This document shows positions 1 through 9,875 of a DNA stretch of 45,926 nucleotides, in pieces. The position numbers and the translations under genes are program-made. The stretch comes from Candidatus Sulfopaludibacter sp. SbA3 (GTDB lineage: Bacteria > Acidobacteriota > Terriglobia > Bryobacterales > Bryobacteraceae), in NCBI GenBank assembly GCA_945860645.1, contig CAMATG010000005.1, positions 1-45,926 of the forward strand. The letters run 5' to 3'. The notes beneath the pieces were generated by a model, which saw only the letters and a program-made list of their open reading frames with translations, searched no databases and was not told the origin of the DNA. The first letter of the stretch is position 1. Each line of letters starts with the position of its first letter.

Positions 1-1
1 C

Positions 2-55
2 GACAACCACCTCTTTATGGCCGAATTCATGCGCATGCTCGAAGCCGCCGCCTAA
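2..55 (+). CDS. C-terminal end of a CDS truncated by the window edge (product unknown)
   Basis: Open frame ...DNHLFMAEFMRMLEAAA* running from the window edge to TAA; too short to identify. Confidence 0.35.
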   Translation, partial: DNHLFMAEFMRMLEAAA

Positions 56-103
56 ACGGCCACCCACATGCTCTTCTCCTGGTGTACGAACCCAGGAGAA
101 GAA

Positions 104-3100
104 ATGAACTCGTTCCGCACCACCCCGCTCATCCTCGCCGCTCTGTCCCTCTGCGCCCTCACGCCCGCGCAAGCCCAATCCGCCATCGTCGTCAACACCT
201 CGGCCATCCAGTTAAGCTCCTCCCCCGGCAACCCCGCCGCCGTCTCTCAGGCCGTCTCCGTGAATACCAGTAACGCCGCCTTCGGCTACCAGGTGAACAC
301 CACCATCTCCAGCCCCACTGGCGGAAACTGGCTCACGGTCGACCGCCTGAGCGGCTCCACCCCCTCCGCCATTCTGGTCTCCGCCAACGCCGCCTCCCTC
401 GCCGCCGGCACCTATTTCGCCACCGTTCAAATCTCCAGCTTCGGCGCCACCAATACCCCCGTCACCATTCCCGTCACCTTCATCGTCAGCGGAGCCGCCC
501 AGCTCACGTACGCACCTGCTTCCCTCACCTTTAACTACCAACTCGGCGGCGCGTTTCCCACGCCACAGACCATGTCGGTGACCGCCAGCGGTCAATCGGT
601 CACTTTTTCCGCCACACCGCTCACTGTTACCGGCGCCGGCTGGCTCGAAGTCGGCCCTCCCAGTGGCGCCACACCGGCTAACATCACCGTCAGCGCCTCC
701 GCCGCTTTCCTCAGCGCCGCCGCTCCCGGCGTCTACAACGGCTTCGTCGTCCTCACCCCTTCCACTGGCGGCGGCACCGCCGTCCAGCTCCCCGTCACGC
801 TTAACGTCACCGGCACCCCAAAGTTCACCGCCACCCCGGAGTCCATCACCTTCAACTATCAGACCGGCCAGGCCAACCCTCCGCAGCAGACCATCAACGT
901 CGGCCTCCTCGGCGGCATCGGCCCCTTCAGCACCACCATCAGCACCAGCCAAGGCGGTAATTGGCTCGTCGTCACACCTCTCACCGGCGTCACCCCGACA
1001 ACTCTCACCGTCGGCGTCCAACAGCCCTCCTCCCTCCCTCCCGGCATCTATAACGGCACCATCGCGATAGGCAGCCCCTCCGGCATCGGCGCATCGCTCT
1101 CCATCCCCGTCACACTCACCATCAGCAATAGCCCGCTGCTCACCCTGGCGCCAAACTCCCTGAAGTTCACCTACCAAATCGGTGGCGCCGCGCCCACACC
1201 GCAGGTCATCACTCCGGCCAGCTCCAGCACCGCCATCAACTTCACCGTCACCCCGCAATCGGCGGGCAACTGGATCACGGCTAACCCCATCTTCGGCACC
1301 ACGCCCAACCCCATCAGCGTCGGCATCAACCCCGCCGGCCTCGCCCCTGGAACCTATACCGGCTCGGTCACCGTCACCGGCACCGGCTCTGGCAATGGCC
1401 CCCAATCCGTTCCCGTCACCCTGACCATCACCAACAACCCTATTCTCACCGCTTCCAGCACCGGCCTGACGTTCAACTACCAGCGCGGCCGCGACATCCC
1501 CGGCGCCCAGATCGTGAACGTTGGCAGCACCGGCGCCCCGTTCAACTACTCCATCTTCACAGAAACCCTCACTGGCGCCGGTTACGTGGCCATTAACGTC
1601 ACCAGCGGCACCACTCCCGGCAGCTTCGCCGTCAGCATGGTGCCCTCTGCCCTTGCCAGCGGCCTCCCGGGTAACTATAGCGCGCGCATCGCCATCACCG
1701 CCCCTGGCGCAGCCAATAGCCCCCTCATCATCCCCCTTACCCTCGTCCTTAGCGATGGCCCCCTCGTCAACGTCAGCCAGCCCTCTCTGGCTTTCAACTT
1801 CCAGGGCGGCGGCGCGCTCCCAGCGCCCCAGTTCGTCTCCCTCACCAGCACCGGTGACCCGGTCAACCTAGCCGTCTCCAGCACCAGCACCGGCGGTTGG
1901 CTCACGGTTGGCCCCTCCACCACCGCCACCCCGGCCAACGTCACCGTCCAGGTCAACCCCCTCGGTCTCCTGCCCGGTGTTTACAACGGCGCCATAACCA
2001 TCACCTCCGCCGCCCAGAACAGCCCCATCACCATCCCCGTATCGCTCACCGTTAGCGCCGGCACCCTCACCGCCAGCCCGGCCAGCCTGACGTTCCTCCA
2101 GGCCCAGGGCGGCAACACGCCACCGGCCCAGACTATCGCCATCGCCTCTAACGGTCCAAGCCTCATCTACTCCGCCACAGCCAACTCCGCCATCGGCTCC
2201 TGGCTCACCGTTAGCCCCTCGGCTGCCGCCACGCCGGGCGCCATCACCGTCGCCGTCAATGGCGCAGGCCTCGCCCCCGGTACCTACATGGGCGTCGTCA
2301 CCGTCACTTCCACCGGCGCCGCCAATAGTCCTCTCAACCTCCCCGTTACGCTCACCATCGGGGCCCAGCAGACCATCGCCGCCGCTCCGTCCACGGTCGC
2401 CTTCACCTACCAACTGGGCGCCGCCGCGCCCTCCGCGCAGACCGTCGCTCTCTCCTCCACCGGCACCGCCGTTGCCTTCGTCGCCAGCTCCAGCGCCACC
2501 TGGCTCAACGCCACGCCCGCCAGCGGCACCGTCCCAATGGCGCTCACCCTCGCCGTCAACCCAACCGGTCTCACCGCCGGAACGTACAACGGCATGGTCA
2601 CCATCACCGCGCCGGGCGCCAGCAACAGCCCGCAGACCGTCGCCGTCTCGCTCACCGTCACCGCTCTGGCCTTCCCCGCCATCAGCGCCGTCGGCAATGG
2701 CGCCAGCTTCCTCCCCGGCCCCATCTCCCCCGGAGAGCTTATCAGCATCGTCGGAGCCAACCTCGGCCCGGCCACCCCGGCCTCCTTCGTTCTCAACGCC
2801 GTCGGGTTGGTTGACCCCACTCTCTCCGACACGCAGGTGCTCTTCGACAACCTTCCCGGGACGGTCCTCTACACCTCCCAGACTCAGGTCAACGTCATCG
2901 TCCCCTACGATGTCTACGGCCGTATTTCGGTCCGCATGACCGTCATCTACCGCGGCCAGGTCTCCTCGATTCTGGAACTGCGCGTCGCCGACGCCGCCCC
3001 CGGCATCTTCGCCATCGGCGGCAGCACCCAGGGTGCGATGGTCAACCAGAACGGCACCATCAACACCGTCAACAATCCCGCCCCGCGGGACTCCGTCATC

Positions 3101-3385
3101 ACTGTCTATCTGACCGGCGAAGGCCAGACGACACCCGGCGGTCAGGATGGCCGCGTCACCCCGCGTGATGGCACGTTGCTCAAGCGCCCGCTGCTTGCGG
3201 TGACGGCCACCATCGGCGGCATGCCGGCCGTGGTTGAATATGCCGGCGCCGCTCCCGGCATCGTCTCCGGCGTGATGCAGGCCAATCTCCGCATCCCCGC
3301 CAACGCCCCCGTCGGCAACCAACCCGTGGTCATCACAGTAGGCACCGCTGCCAGCCAGTCCAATGTAACGGTGGCGATCCGCTAA
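104..3385 (+). CDS. Secreted repeat protein with about 8 Ig/BACON-like repeats and a TIGR03437-type C-terminal domain
   Basis: Signal peptide MNSFRTTPLILAALSLCALTPAQAQ (ATG at 104 preferred over 68); repeated F(N/T)YQxGxxxPxxQ...W(L/I)...G.TP...V...GLxPGxYxGxxxIT units; C-term ISAVGNGASFLPGPISPGELISIVGANLG... ends as in TIGR03437 proteins. Confidence 0.9.
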   Translation: MNSFRTTPLILAALSLCALTPAQAQSAIVVNTSAIQLSSSPGNPAAVSQAVSVNTSNAAFGYQVNTTISSPTGGNWLTVDRLSGSTPSAILVSANAASLAAGTYFATVQISSFGATNTPVTIPVTFIVSGAAQLTYAPASLTFNYQLGGAFPTPQTMSVTASGQSVTFSATPLTVTGAGWLEVGPPSGATPANITVSASAAFLSAAAPGVYNGFVVLTPSTGGGTAVQLPVTLNVTGTPKFTATPESITFNYQTGQANPPQQTINVGLLGGIGPFSTTISTSQGGNWLVVTPLTGVTPTTLTVGVQQPSSLPPGIYNGTIAIGSPSGIGASLSIPVTLTISNSPLLTLAPNSLKFTYQIGGAAPTPQVITPASSSTAINFTVTPQSAGNWITANPIFGTTPNPISVGINPAGLAPGTYTGSVTVTGTGSGNGPQSVPVTLTITNNPILTASSTGLTFNYQRGRDIPGAQIVNVGSTGAPFNYSIFTETLTGAGYVAINVTSGTTPGSFAVSMVPSALASGLPGNYSARIAITAPGAANSPLIIPLTLVLSDGPLVNVSQPSLAFNFQGGGALPAPQFVSLTSTGDPVNLAVSSTSTGGWLTVGPSTTATPANVTVQVNPLGLLPGVYNGAITITSAAQNSPITIPVSLTVSAGTLTASPASLTFLQAQGGNTPPAQTIAIASNGPSLIYSATANSAIGSWLTVSPSAAATPGAITVAVNGAGLAPGTYMGVVTVTSTGAANSPLNLPVTLTIGAQQTIAAAPSTVAFTYQLGAAAPSAQTVALSSTGTAVAFVASSSATWLNATPASGTVPMALTLAVNPTGLTAGTYNGMVTITAPGASNSPQTVAVSLTVTALAFPAISAVGNGASFLPGPISPGELISIVGANLGPATPASFVLNAVGLVDPTLSDTQVLFDNLPGTVLYTSQTQVNVIVPYDVYGRISVRMTVIYRGQVSSILELRVADAAPGIFAIGGSTQGAMVNQNGTINTVNNPAPRDSVITVYLTGEGQTTPGGQDGRVTPRDGTLLKRPLLAVTATIGGMPAVVEYAGAAPGIVSGVMQANLRIPANAPVGNQPVVITVGTAASQSNVTVAIR

Positions 3386-5073
3386 CGCGCTCCCACCACG
3401 AACAGGCTACCCGCATTCTGCGTGTAGATCCGTCCATCCCCGCCAATCGCGAGCGGCGTATACGCCGCTCCGATTGCCACCTTCAGGAACAGGTTGCTTA
3501 CCAGGCGCCCGTTCCTGTCCACGGCGTACAGGTTGCCGTCCTCGCTGTTGGCGTACATCACGCCGTCCTTATCCACGGCCACCATGTTCACGCACCACTC
3601 GAACCCTTCCGCTTGCGTCTCTCACCGCGTCGTCCCATCCGGCTGCCGCTCGCAGGCCTGGGTGTTGGTGCTCCGGAAGTTCCACTCCTTCTTCAGGTCG
3701 GCATTCAGGCTCACCAGATCGTAGCGCTGCTCGTCCGGCAGACAGAACGCCGCCGTCCCGCAGTAGGACGTCGCCCCGTAGTGGTTGTCCTTCAGCAGCA
3801 CCGAATACGTCCCGTCATGCGGGTACACCGCCGGTGTCGTGTCCCAACCGAAGTCGTAGGCGGCCAGGTAGTCGCCCGCCGGGCTGAACTTCATCAGGTG
3901 CCCGCGGAAGTGGTTGTAGCCCGTGAACGCACCGTACAGAATCGATCCATCCGGCGCCACCACCGGAGACGCTGTCGACAGGTCCATCACCTGCCCGGCG
4001 GGCAGCGTGTTCGTCGTCGGGTCCACGCCCCGCGTCGCGCCCGCGCGGCACCCACCGCGGGTCCCGCTGGCCGGCAGCGACACGTCGCACCCGTCGTTCA
4101 AACGGTCCCGCAACGACGAGATCCACTTCACCCGCAGGTTCGGGTCCAACGCCACCAGGTAGCCATGGCTGGCGTTGAAGTGCGCCCGGCTTACGGTGTA
4201 GATGGTGCCATCCGCGCCCACCGCCGGCGCCACGTTCAGGCCCGGCCGCTGGCGGCCGCAAGGGCCGCTCGGCGGAACAGCGTCTGGCGTGGGCGGCCAC
4301 GGCAGCGGCGCCGCCGCGCCCGCTTCGGCAAAGCTCTGCCGGCACGTCGCCGGCGCCTCCCGGTTCATCCGTCCGAAGGACACGCGCGCCACCGCGCCAT
4401 CGGCGCCGATCTTCACCAGCCACGCCCCGGCCACCTCGGTCGTCCACGGGTTCGTTGGCGCCAGTTCGATGGCGTTGTAGTAAATGTTGCCGCCGTCGTC
4501 GGCCGTCAGCGGCCCCGCCACGTACATGTTGGGGTTCTCTTCGCCGAAGGGGTTGATCTGCTCCATCACCCGTCCGGAATCCCGGTCGATCTTCATCACC
4601 ATGCCCGCGTTCGACGGCGCGTAAATGTAGCGGCCCATCAGCACCGGATGGAACACCGGCTCCCAGCGGCTGCCGGTGTCGGGCGCGGGCTTCCAGCGGG
4701 AATCCGTGGTCCACTTTGCCGATAGTTTTCCGCCCTCCCACTGCAGCCGCGTTACGTTCCACTGGAACCGGCTCCACAGCGCCGTACCGCAGGGTTGCAG
4801 GAACTCCCGGCACGAGCGCCACTCGCCCTCGCGGGTCATCATGAACACGTCCTGCCCATCCACGATCGGGGACATATAGTGCACCAGCAGATTGCCGTTG
4901 CTGTCCTCGCGCATGGCATCAGCCAGCGGGTCGTACAGGAACTCGCCCTGGATCACCTCCGGCCGTTGCGCGGCTACGGTTACCGCGCCGGTATGCCGCG
5001 GGTTCTGCCCCCACTGCGTCCAACCCTGTCCCCACGCCAGCCCGGCCACGAAGCATAGCGCCAATCGAGTCAT
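3382..5073 (-). pseudogene. PQQ-like beta-propeller protein interrupted by one in-frame TGA (3622-3624); 3622-5073 and 3382-3591 are parts of one frame
   Basis: Upstream ORF ends ...STNTQACERQPDGTTR-TGA; the same frame continues ETQAEGFEWCVNMVAVDKDGVMYANSEDGNLYAVDRNG...GGDGRIYTQNAGSLFVVGAR, which is beta-propeller-like; total span is 564 codons. Confidence 0.75.
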
Positions 5074-5083
5074 ACCCGCTATG

Positions 5084-5968
5084 CTACACGCCCGCGCGCT
5101 GGAAGATCTCCTCGGACTTCCGCTTGATTTCTCCGGCCAGCACGAACGGGTCCGCCTGCTGATACTTCGGCCAGAACAGCTCCACCGAAATCGGGCCTTT
5201 GTAGCCGCGGTCCACCAGTTTCCGGACGATCCGGTCCAGCGGCGCCACGCCCTCGCCCGGCACCACGCGGGACTGTAGATCCAGCAACTCCCGCGGCATG
5301 TCCGGCGTGTCGTTCAGGTGGGCGTGGAGGATCTCGCCGGGGCGGATGTCGTCCATGTCCTCCATCCGGCTGGGGCCGGCCCAGAAGTGGTAGCAGTCGA
5401 AGATGACGCCGAAGTTGGGATGCGCGGCCTCCCGGTGCAGGCGCAGCGCCGTGGGCAGGGAAGCCAGATACGTCGAGTTTCTGACGAACTCCGCGCCTAC
5501 TTTTAAATCGAGCTGTTTGGCCACGTCGGCGACCTTGCGGATGTTTTCGATACCGCGGGCGTAGTCGTCAGCGGTGAACTTGGCCGCGGTCACGCAGGGC
5601 GAATAGACCACCGGCGCACCGATCGCTTTAAACTGTTCGCAGCGCCGTTTGAAGGTCTCCAGGTTTTCGTTGAACTTCGGGTTGGGTTCCCACAGCCCGG
5701 TCACGCCCAGGGCCGCGGACACCACGGTCTGGCCGTTGTCGGTGATGACCCGTTTGGCCTCGGCCAGCGTGCCGGTCTTCAAGAACTCGTCCAGCAGTCC
5801 GGACACCGGTTCCACGAGTGTGATACCGGCCTTGGCCCAGCCCTGGAGCGACTTCGTGTACCCCGCCCCGGCGGAGGTGAATTGGTGCAAGCTTAGCTTC
5901 ATGGTTCGCGTGGCTGCCCCGGCGAGCGCGGCAGGCGCCAGGAGTATGGATCGGCGAGGCAGCATCAC
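5084..5968 (-). CDS. Sugar phosphate isomerase/epimerase (xylose isomerase-like TIM barrel), Tat-like signal
   Basis: MMLPRRSILLAPAALAGAA signal; GITLVEPVSG, GVIFDCYHFWAGPSRMEDMDDI, EILHAHLNDTPD, GYKGPISVELFWPKY are typical of the family. Confidence 0.85.
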   Translation of the reverse strand: MMLPRRSILLAPAALAGAATRTMKLSLHQFTSAGAGYTKSLQGWAKAGITLVEPVSGLLDEFLKTGTLAEAKRVITDNGQTVVSAALGVTGLWEPNPKFNENLETFKRRCEQFKAIGAPVVYSPCVTAAKFTADDYARGIENIRKVADVAKQLDLKVGAEFVRNSTYLASLPTALRLHREAAHPNFGVIFDCYHFWAGPSRMEDMDDIRPGEILHAHLNDTPDMPRELLDLQSRVVPGEGVAPLDRIVRKLVDRGYKGPISVELFWPKYQQADPFVLAGEIKRKSEEIFQRAGV

Positions 5969-6233
5969 GCCTACGGTACCGCGTTTCCGGGATCATCGGG
6001 ATGGGGGGCGCTTCGCAACGTTTCCGCTCCCATGCCACCGGACGTGGGAGGCGAATCTGGCGGCTCGCCGGCTTCCGCCGGTGCGCGTCGCCGCGAGCGT
6101 CTCGGTCTCTTCTCGAAGGACGTGCGGGGCTTCACTTCAAGGGATCACCGGAGGGATGTTCGTCCACCGTCCGCACGCACGGCCTATGGCCTCCATGGAT
6201 AGGGGCTTCCGTGCGATCTAACAACCCGTTTAC

Positions 6234-6262
6234 ATTCACGAGATTGTCACATCAAGTTAACT
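6234..6262 (+). promoter_or_regulatory. Candidate direct-repeat operator with 11-bp periodicity (Pho-box-like), upstream of 6297
   Basis: ATTCACG-AGAT-TGTCACA-TCAA-GTTAACT: heptamers with 4-nt spacers; located 35 bp before the ATG. Confidence 0.25.
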
Positions 6263-6296
6263 CGATGTTGAAACTAGTGCCCTAGACTGGGGCCAG

Positions 6297-7061
6297 ATGA
6301 AGATCCTTGTACAGCATTTTCTCGTTTTGGCGGGTCTCTCCGCCGCGATTCTGTTCGCACAGACGCCTGGTCCGGTCACCGTAATCAACTACAGCAATCT
6401 CGACGTCAAGGCGCCCGTGGCCCCTGGGTCCATTGCGAGCGCTTACGGCAACTTCGGTACCGTTGCAACAACGGCGCTGGCCTCTCTTAACCCGATGCCG
6501 ACCACGTTGGCGAACGTTCGCCTCACAGTGGGTGGAGTCAACGCGCCTCTCTATTTTGTGTCGGCCAACCAGATCAATTTTGTCGTACCCGTTGGCACAG
6601 CCATCGGCGCCGCGCCCATCGAAGTGGTAAACGGCAGCGCCACTGTCGCCCGCGGTACGGTCAACGTTTATGATTTCTGGCCCGCGCTGGCGACCGCTGG
6701 CACGGACGCCACGCGTCCGGCCATTGCGCAGAATCAAAACTTCAGCATTAACGGCCGCGAAGCCCGCGCCCGCCGGGGTGAAGTGATCCAATTTTACGCT
6801 ACCGGCTGCGGAGTGACGAATCCTCGCGTCACCGATGGCGTTCCCCCGGCCGCGCTCTCCCGGGCCGTAGCCGACGTGAAGGTAACCATGTCCGTAGTTG
6901 AAGTGACTCCGCAATTCGCCGGCGCTCATCCGCAGTTCCCTGGGATCTGTCAGATCAACGCCGTCATCCCCGACAACAGCTTCATTTCCGGCCAGGTGCC
7001 GGTGATTGTCACCATCAACGGAATCGCAAGCAATGCAGTTTCGATCTGGGTGGCTGAGTAA
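6297..7061 (+). CDS. Secreted stand-alone TIGR03437-like domain protein
   Basis: Signal peptide; VAPGSIASAYGNFGT, PTTLANVRLTVGGVNAPLYFVSANQINFVVP, GEVIQFYATGCGVTNP, INAVIPDN are the TIGR03437 pattern without upstream repeats. Confidence 0.85.
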   Translation: MKILVQHFLVLAGLSAAILFAQTPGPVTVINYSNLDVKAPVAPGSIASAYGNFGTVATTALASLNPMPTTLANVRLTVGGVNAPLYFVSANQINFVVPVGTAIGAAPIEVVNGSATVARGTVNVYDFWPALATAGTDATRPAIAQNQNFSINGREARARRGEVIQFYATGCGVTNPRVTDGVPPAALSRAVADVKVTMSVVEVTPQFAGAHPQFPGICQINAVIPDNSFISGQVPVIVTINGIASNAVSIWVAE

Positions 7062-7082
7062 ACCTCTGGCGTGATCCTCCCA

Positions 7083-9848
7083 ATGAAACAGTTCCTAAGA
7101 AATTGCCTCGTACTGGTCGCTACCCTGTCCGTAGCTACCGCACAACCCGCCGGAAAGGGTAATGTCACCGGCACCGTATTTGACGCCGCGACCGGTCGCC
7201 CCGTTCCGCTTGTTCAGATCGAAGTCAATGGTGTATCGGATGGCAAGTTGTCTTCCGACACCGAAGGTCGATTCACGATCACACTCTCTCCCGGTACCTA
7301 TAAGCTCCGTCTCACCAGCTCGAACCATATGGAAACCACGGTTGAGGACGTCCAGGTGAAAGCCGGCGAAATCACCGAGGCGGGCGTGGTCCTTCAGCAG
7401 AAGGGCACGGTCACCACGGTGGATGTTGTCGAGAAGGTCGGCTCGTTGCAAACGACGGCCGAGTCGGTCCTGGTGGAGCGCAAACTTGCTTCGACTGTCA
7501 GTGACAGCATTTCCAAGGAAGATATCAAGGCCAGTACGGCCTCCGACGCCGCCGGCGCGCTCGAAAAGGTAACGGGTATCTCTATCGTCGACGGCGGATT
7601 CGTTTTTGTGCGTGGTTTGGGAGAACGGTACTCGTCGACCATGCTCAACAACGCCATGGTCCCCACCACGGAGCCGGAACGTCGCGTTGTCCCGCTCGAT
7701 CTCTTCCCCGCCTCGCTGATCGACAGCATCAAGGTCGTCAAGACCTACAGCGCCGATCTGCCGGGCGAGTTCTCCGGCGGCCTCGTGCAGATGCAGACCA
7801 CGGAATTTCCGGCTCAGAAAACCGTGACGGTCTCCGTCAATTACGGCTTCAACTCACAGACTTTCGGAAAGCGGTTCGGCAGCTATAGTGGCGGCTCCCG
7901 CGACGCTTTCGGCTTCGACAGCGGGAACCGCGGCTTGCCGGCCGGGATCCCGGCGGATCGGCGGCTGTTCGTCGGAAACTTCTCTGACCAGCAGTTCCAG
8001 CAGTTCGGACGTTCCTTCAATCCCGACTACGAGATTCGGCCCGTTTCGTCGGCGCGGCCGACGCAGACGTACTCGATTTCCGGCGGCAACACGTGGGGCA
8101 AACTCGGCGTAGTCGCGGCGGTGACGTTCAACAATTCGCCGCAACAAACTCCCGAAGATCGCCGCTTCCTGGTGAACAGCGGCGGCGGGCGTCCACAGAT
8201 TTTCTCCGATTATAAATTCGACGTTGGAAACGAGTCGGCACGCATCGGTGCGGTGCTCAATGCGGCTTACCGCTTCAACAGCTCGAACAAAATCATCTTC
8301 CGGAACACACTTACCCGCGATACGGACAAAGAGGCCCGTTTCCTCTCCGGCCTCAACGGCGGCAACGGCCAGGACATCCTTTCCGAGCGCCTTCGCTGGA
8401 CCGAGCGCGGGCTGATGTCGACCGGAGTCGAAGGTGACCATGCCCTTGCGCGCTTAAGAAACAGCGTGTTCCACTGGCAGTTCACGGTCTCCAATTCCGA
8501 CCGCTCCGAGCCCGACCTCCGCGAAACTATCCGTGGCCGGGAACCGGGCTCCACCCAGCCCTACGCCTTCCTGAATCTTCCCGAATCCGGCCTCCGTTTC
8601 TTCTCCGAACTCAAGGACAAGATCTACGAGCCACAGGCCGATTGGGGGATTCCGTTCTTCAAGGGCAAATTCAGCGGCCTGTTCAAGAGCGGCTTCCGCG
8701 GCACGATCCGCCGCCGCGACTTCGACAGCCGCCGCTTCCGGTACTTCCCGATTCGCGCGGGAACGATCGACTTCGCCCAGCCGACCAATACCGTGCTCGG
8801 CGCTAACAACATTCGACCGGATGGGTTCGCCGTTCGCGAAATCACCCGCGGAACGGATCGTTATGAAGCGCTCATGGACATCTATGGCGGCTACACCATG
8901 GTGGACCTGGCCATCGGCTCCCGCTGGCGCGTGATATCCGGTGTCCGCGTTGAAGATGCCCAGATCAACGTCACCACGCTTGATCCGCTCGTTCCGGGTG
9001 GCATTCCTTCCTTCGCAAATCTCTATAACAGGGATTTCCTGCCTGCCGTCAATGTCATTTATCAATTGACAGCAAAGCAGAATCTACGCTTTGGTTATGG
9101 ACGGACGGTCAATCGTCCGGACTTCCGCGAACTGTCTCCGTTCGAATTCACGAATGTCGTGGGTGGTTACTCGACGGTCGGTAATCCGAACCTCCGCCGC
9201 GCGAAGATTGATAACTTCGACGCGCGCTGGGAGTGGTTCCTCGGCGGTAATCAAGTGGTCGCGGCCAGCTACTTTTTCAAGAAGTTCAAGGATCCGATCG
9301 AGCAGATCTACCGGCCCACGGCTTCCGAGCTCCGGCAGAGCTTCCTGAACGTCGACAGCGCCCGCAACCAGGGTGTGGAACTCGAATGGCGCCAAGGACT
9401 GGGACGCTTCAGTAAGTCTCTCCGTGACTTCGGTTTGCAGGCCAATATAACCGTCGTCGATTCGAATGTTACGATTCCAACCGGCCAGTTCGTCCAGCTC
9501 ACCTCGGCTAACCGTCCGCTGGTTGGCCAGTCCCGCTACATCTTCAATGTGATTGCTGAATGGCAGCGGGCCGCGTTGCGGTCGAACGCACGCTTCTATG
9601 TCAATTCCGTCTCCCGCCGCATCACCGACGTCGGCACTTTCGACCTCCCGGATGTCTACCAGGAACGGAATGTGCTCCTCGACTTCGTTTATGAATACAG
9701 TGCGAAAGAAAGCGGAAAGTGGAAGCTGCGCTTCAGCGGCGAAAACCTGAACAACAACGTCTACCGGCAGACGCAGGCCAACTTTGTGGTTCGCCGTTTT
9801 CAGATTGGTCGTACTTTTACGATCGGCACCAGTTACACGTTTTTCTAA
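7083..9848 (+). CDS. TonB-dependent receptor with N-terminal carboxypeptidase-regulatory-like domain
   Basis: GNVTGTVFDAATGRPVPLVQIEV N-domain; plug FVFVRGLGERYSSTMLNNAMVPTTEPERRVVPLDLFPASLIDSIKVVKTYSADLPGEFSGGLVQMQT; barrel ending in IGTSYTFF; ATG 7083 preferred over GTG 7071. Confidence 0.93.
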   Translation: MKQFLRNCLVLVATLSVATAQPAGKGNVTGTVFDAATGRPVPLVQIEVNGVSDGKLSSDTEGRFTITLSPGTYKLRLTSSNHMETTVEDVQVKAGEITEAGVVLQQKGTVTTVDVVEKVGSLQTTAESVLVERKLASTVSDSISKEDIKASTASDAAGALEKVTGISIVDGGFVFVRGLGERYSSTMLNNAMVPTTEPERRVVPLDLFPASLIDSIKVVKTYSADLPGEFSGGLVQMQTTEFPAQKTVTVSVNYGFNSQTFGKRFGSYSGGSRDAFGFDSGNRGLPAGIPADRRLFVGNFSDQQFQQFGRSFNPDYEIRPVSSARPTQTYSISGGNTWGKLGVVAAVTFNNSPQQTPEDRRFLVNSGGGRPQIFSDYKFDVGNESARIGAVLNAAYRFNSSNKIIFRNTLTRDTDKEARFLSGLNGGNGQDILSERLRWTERGLMSTGVEGDHALARLRNSVFHWQFTVSNSDRSEPDLRETIRGREPGSTQPYAFLNLPESGLRFFSELKDKIYEPQADWGIPFFKGKFSGLFKSGFRGTIRRRDFDSRRFRYFPIRAGTIDFAQPTNTVLGANNIRPDGFAVREITRGTDRYEALMDIYGGYTMVDLAIGSRWRVISGVRVEDAQINVTTLDPLVPGGIPSFANLYNRDFLPAVNVIYQLTAKQNLRFGYGRTVNRPDFRELSPFEFTNVVGGYSTVGNPNLRRAKIDNFDARWEWFLGGNQVVAASYFFKKFKDPIEQIYRPTASELRQSFLNVDSARNQGVELEWRQGLGRFSKSLRDFGLQANITVVDSNVTIPTGQFVQLTSANRPLVGQSRYIFNVIAEWQRAALRSNARFYVNSVSRRITDVGTFDLPDVYQERNVLLDFVYEYSAKESGKWKLRFSGENLNNNVYRQTQANFVVRRFQIGRTFTIGTSYTFF

Positions 9849-9875
9849 CTCCAACAAAGGAAATAATACCGAGCT

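Noticed and set aside
212-3322. Long minus-strand ORFs opposite the repeat protein
   Set aside because: Low-complexity Gly/Asp/Ala/Arg translations produced by the repeats on the coding strand
3596-3608. GGGTTCGAGTGG on the minus strand resembling a tRNA T-loop
   Set aside because: No acceptor or anticodon arms around it; lies within coding sequence
3592-3624. Selenocysteine insertion as the default explanation for the TGA
   Set aside because: A hairpin can be drawn, but no SelB-type element can be verified by eye and a point mutation is simpler; kept only as a test
5969-6296. Non-coding 330-bp gap checked for a hidden gene or RNA
   Set aside because: No frame gave a recognisable protein and no known RNA fold was identified
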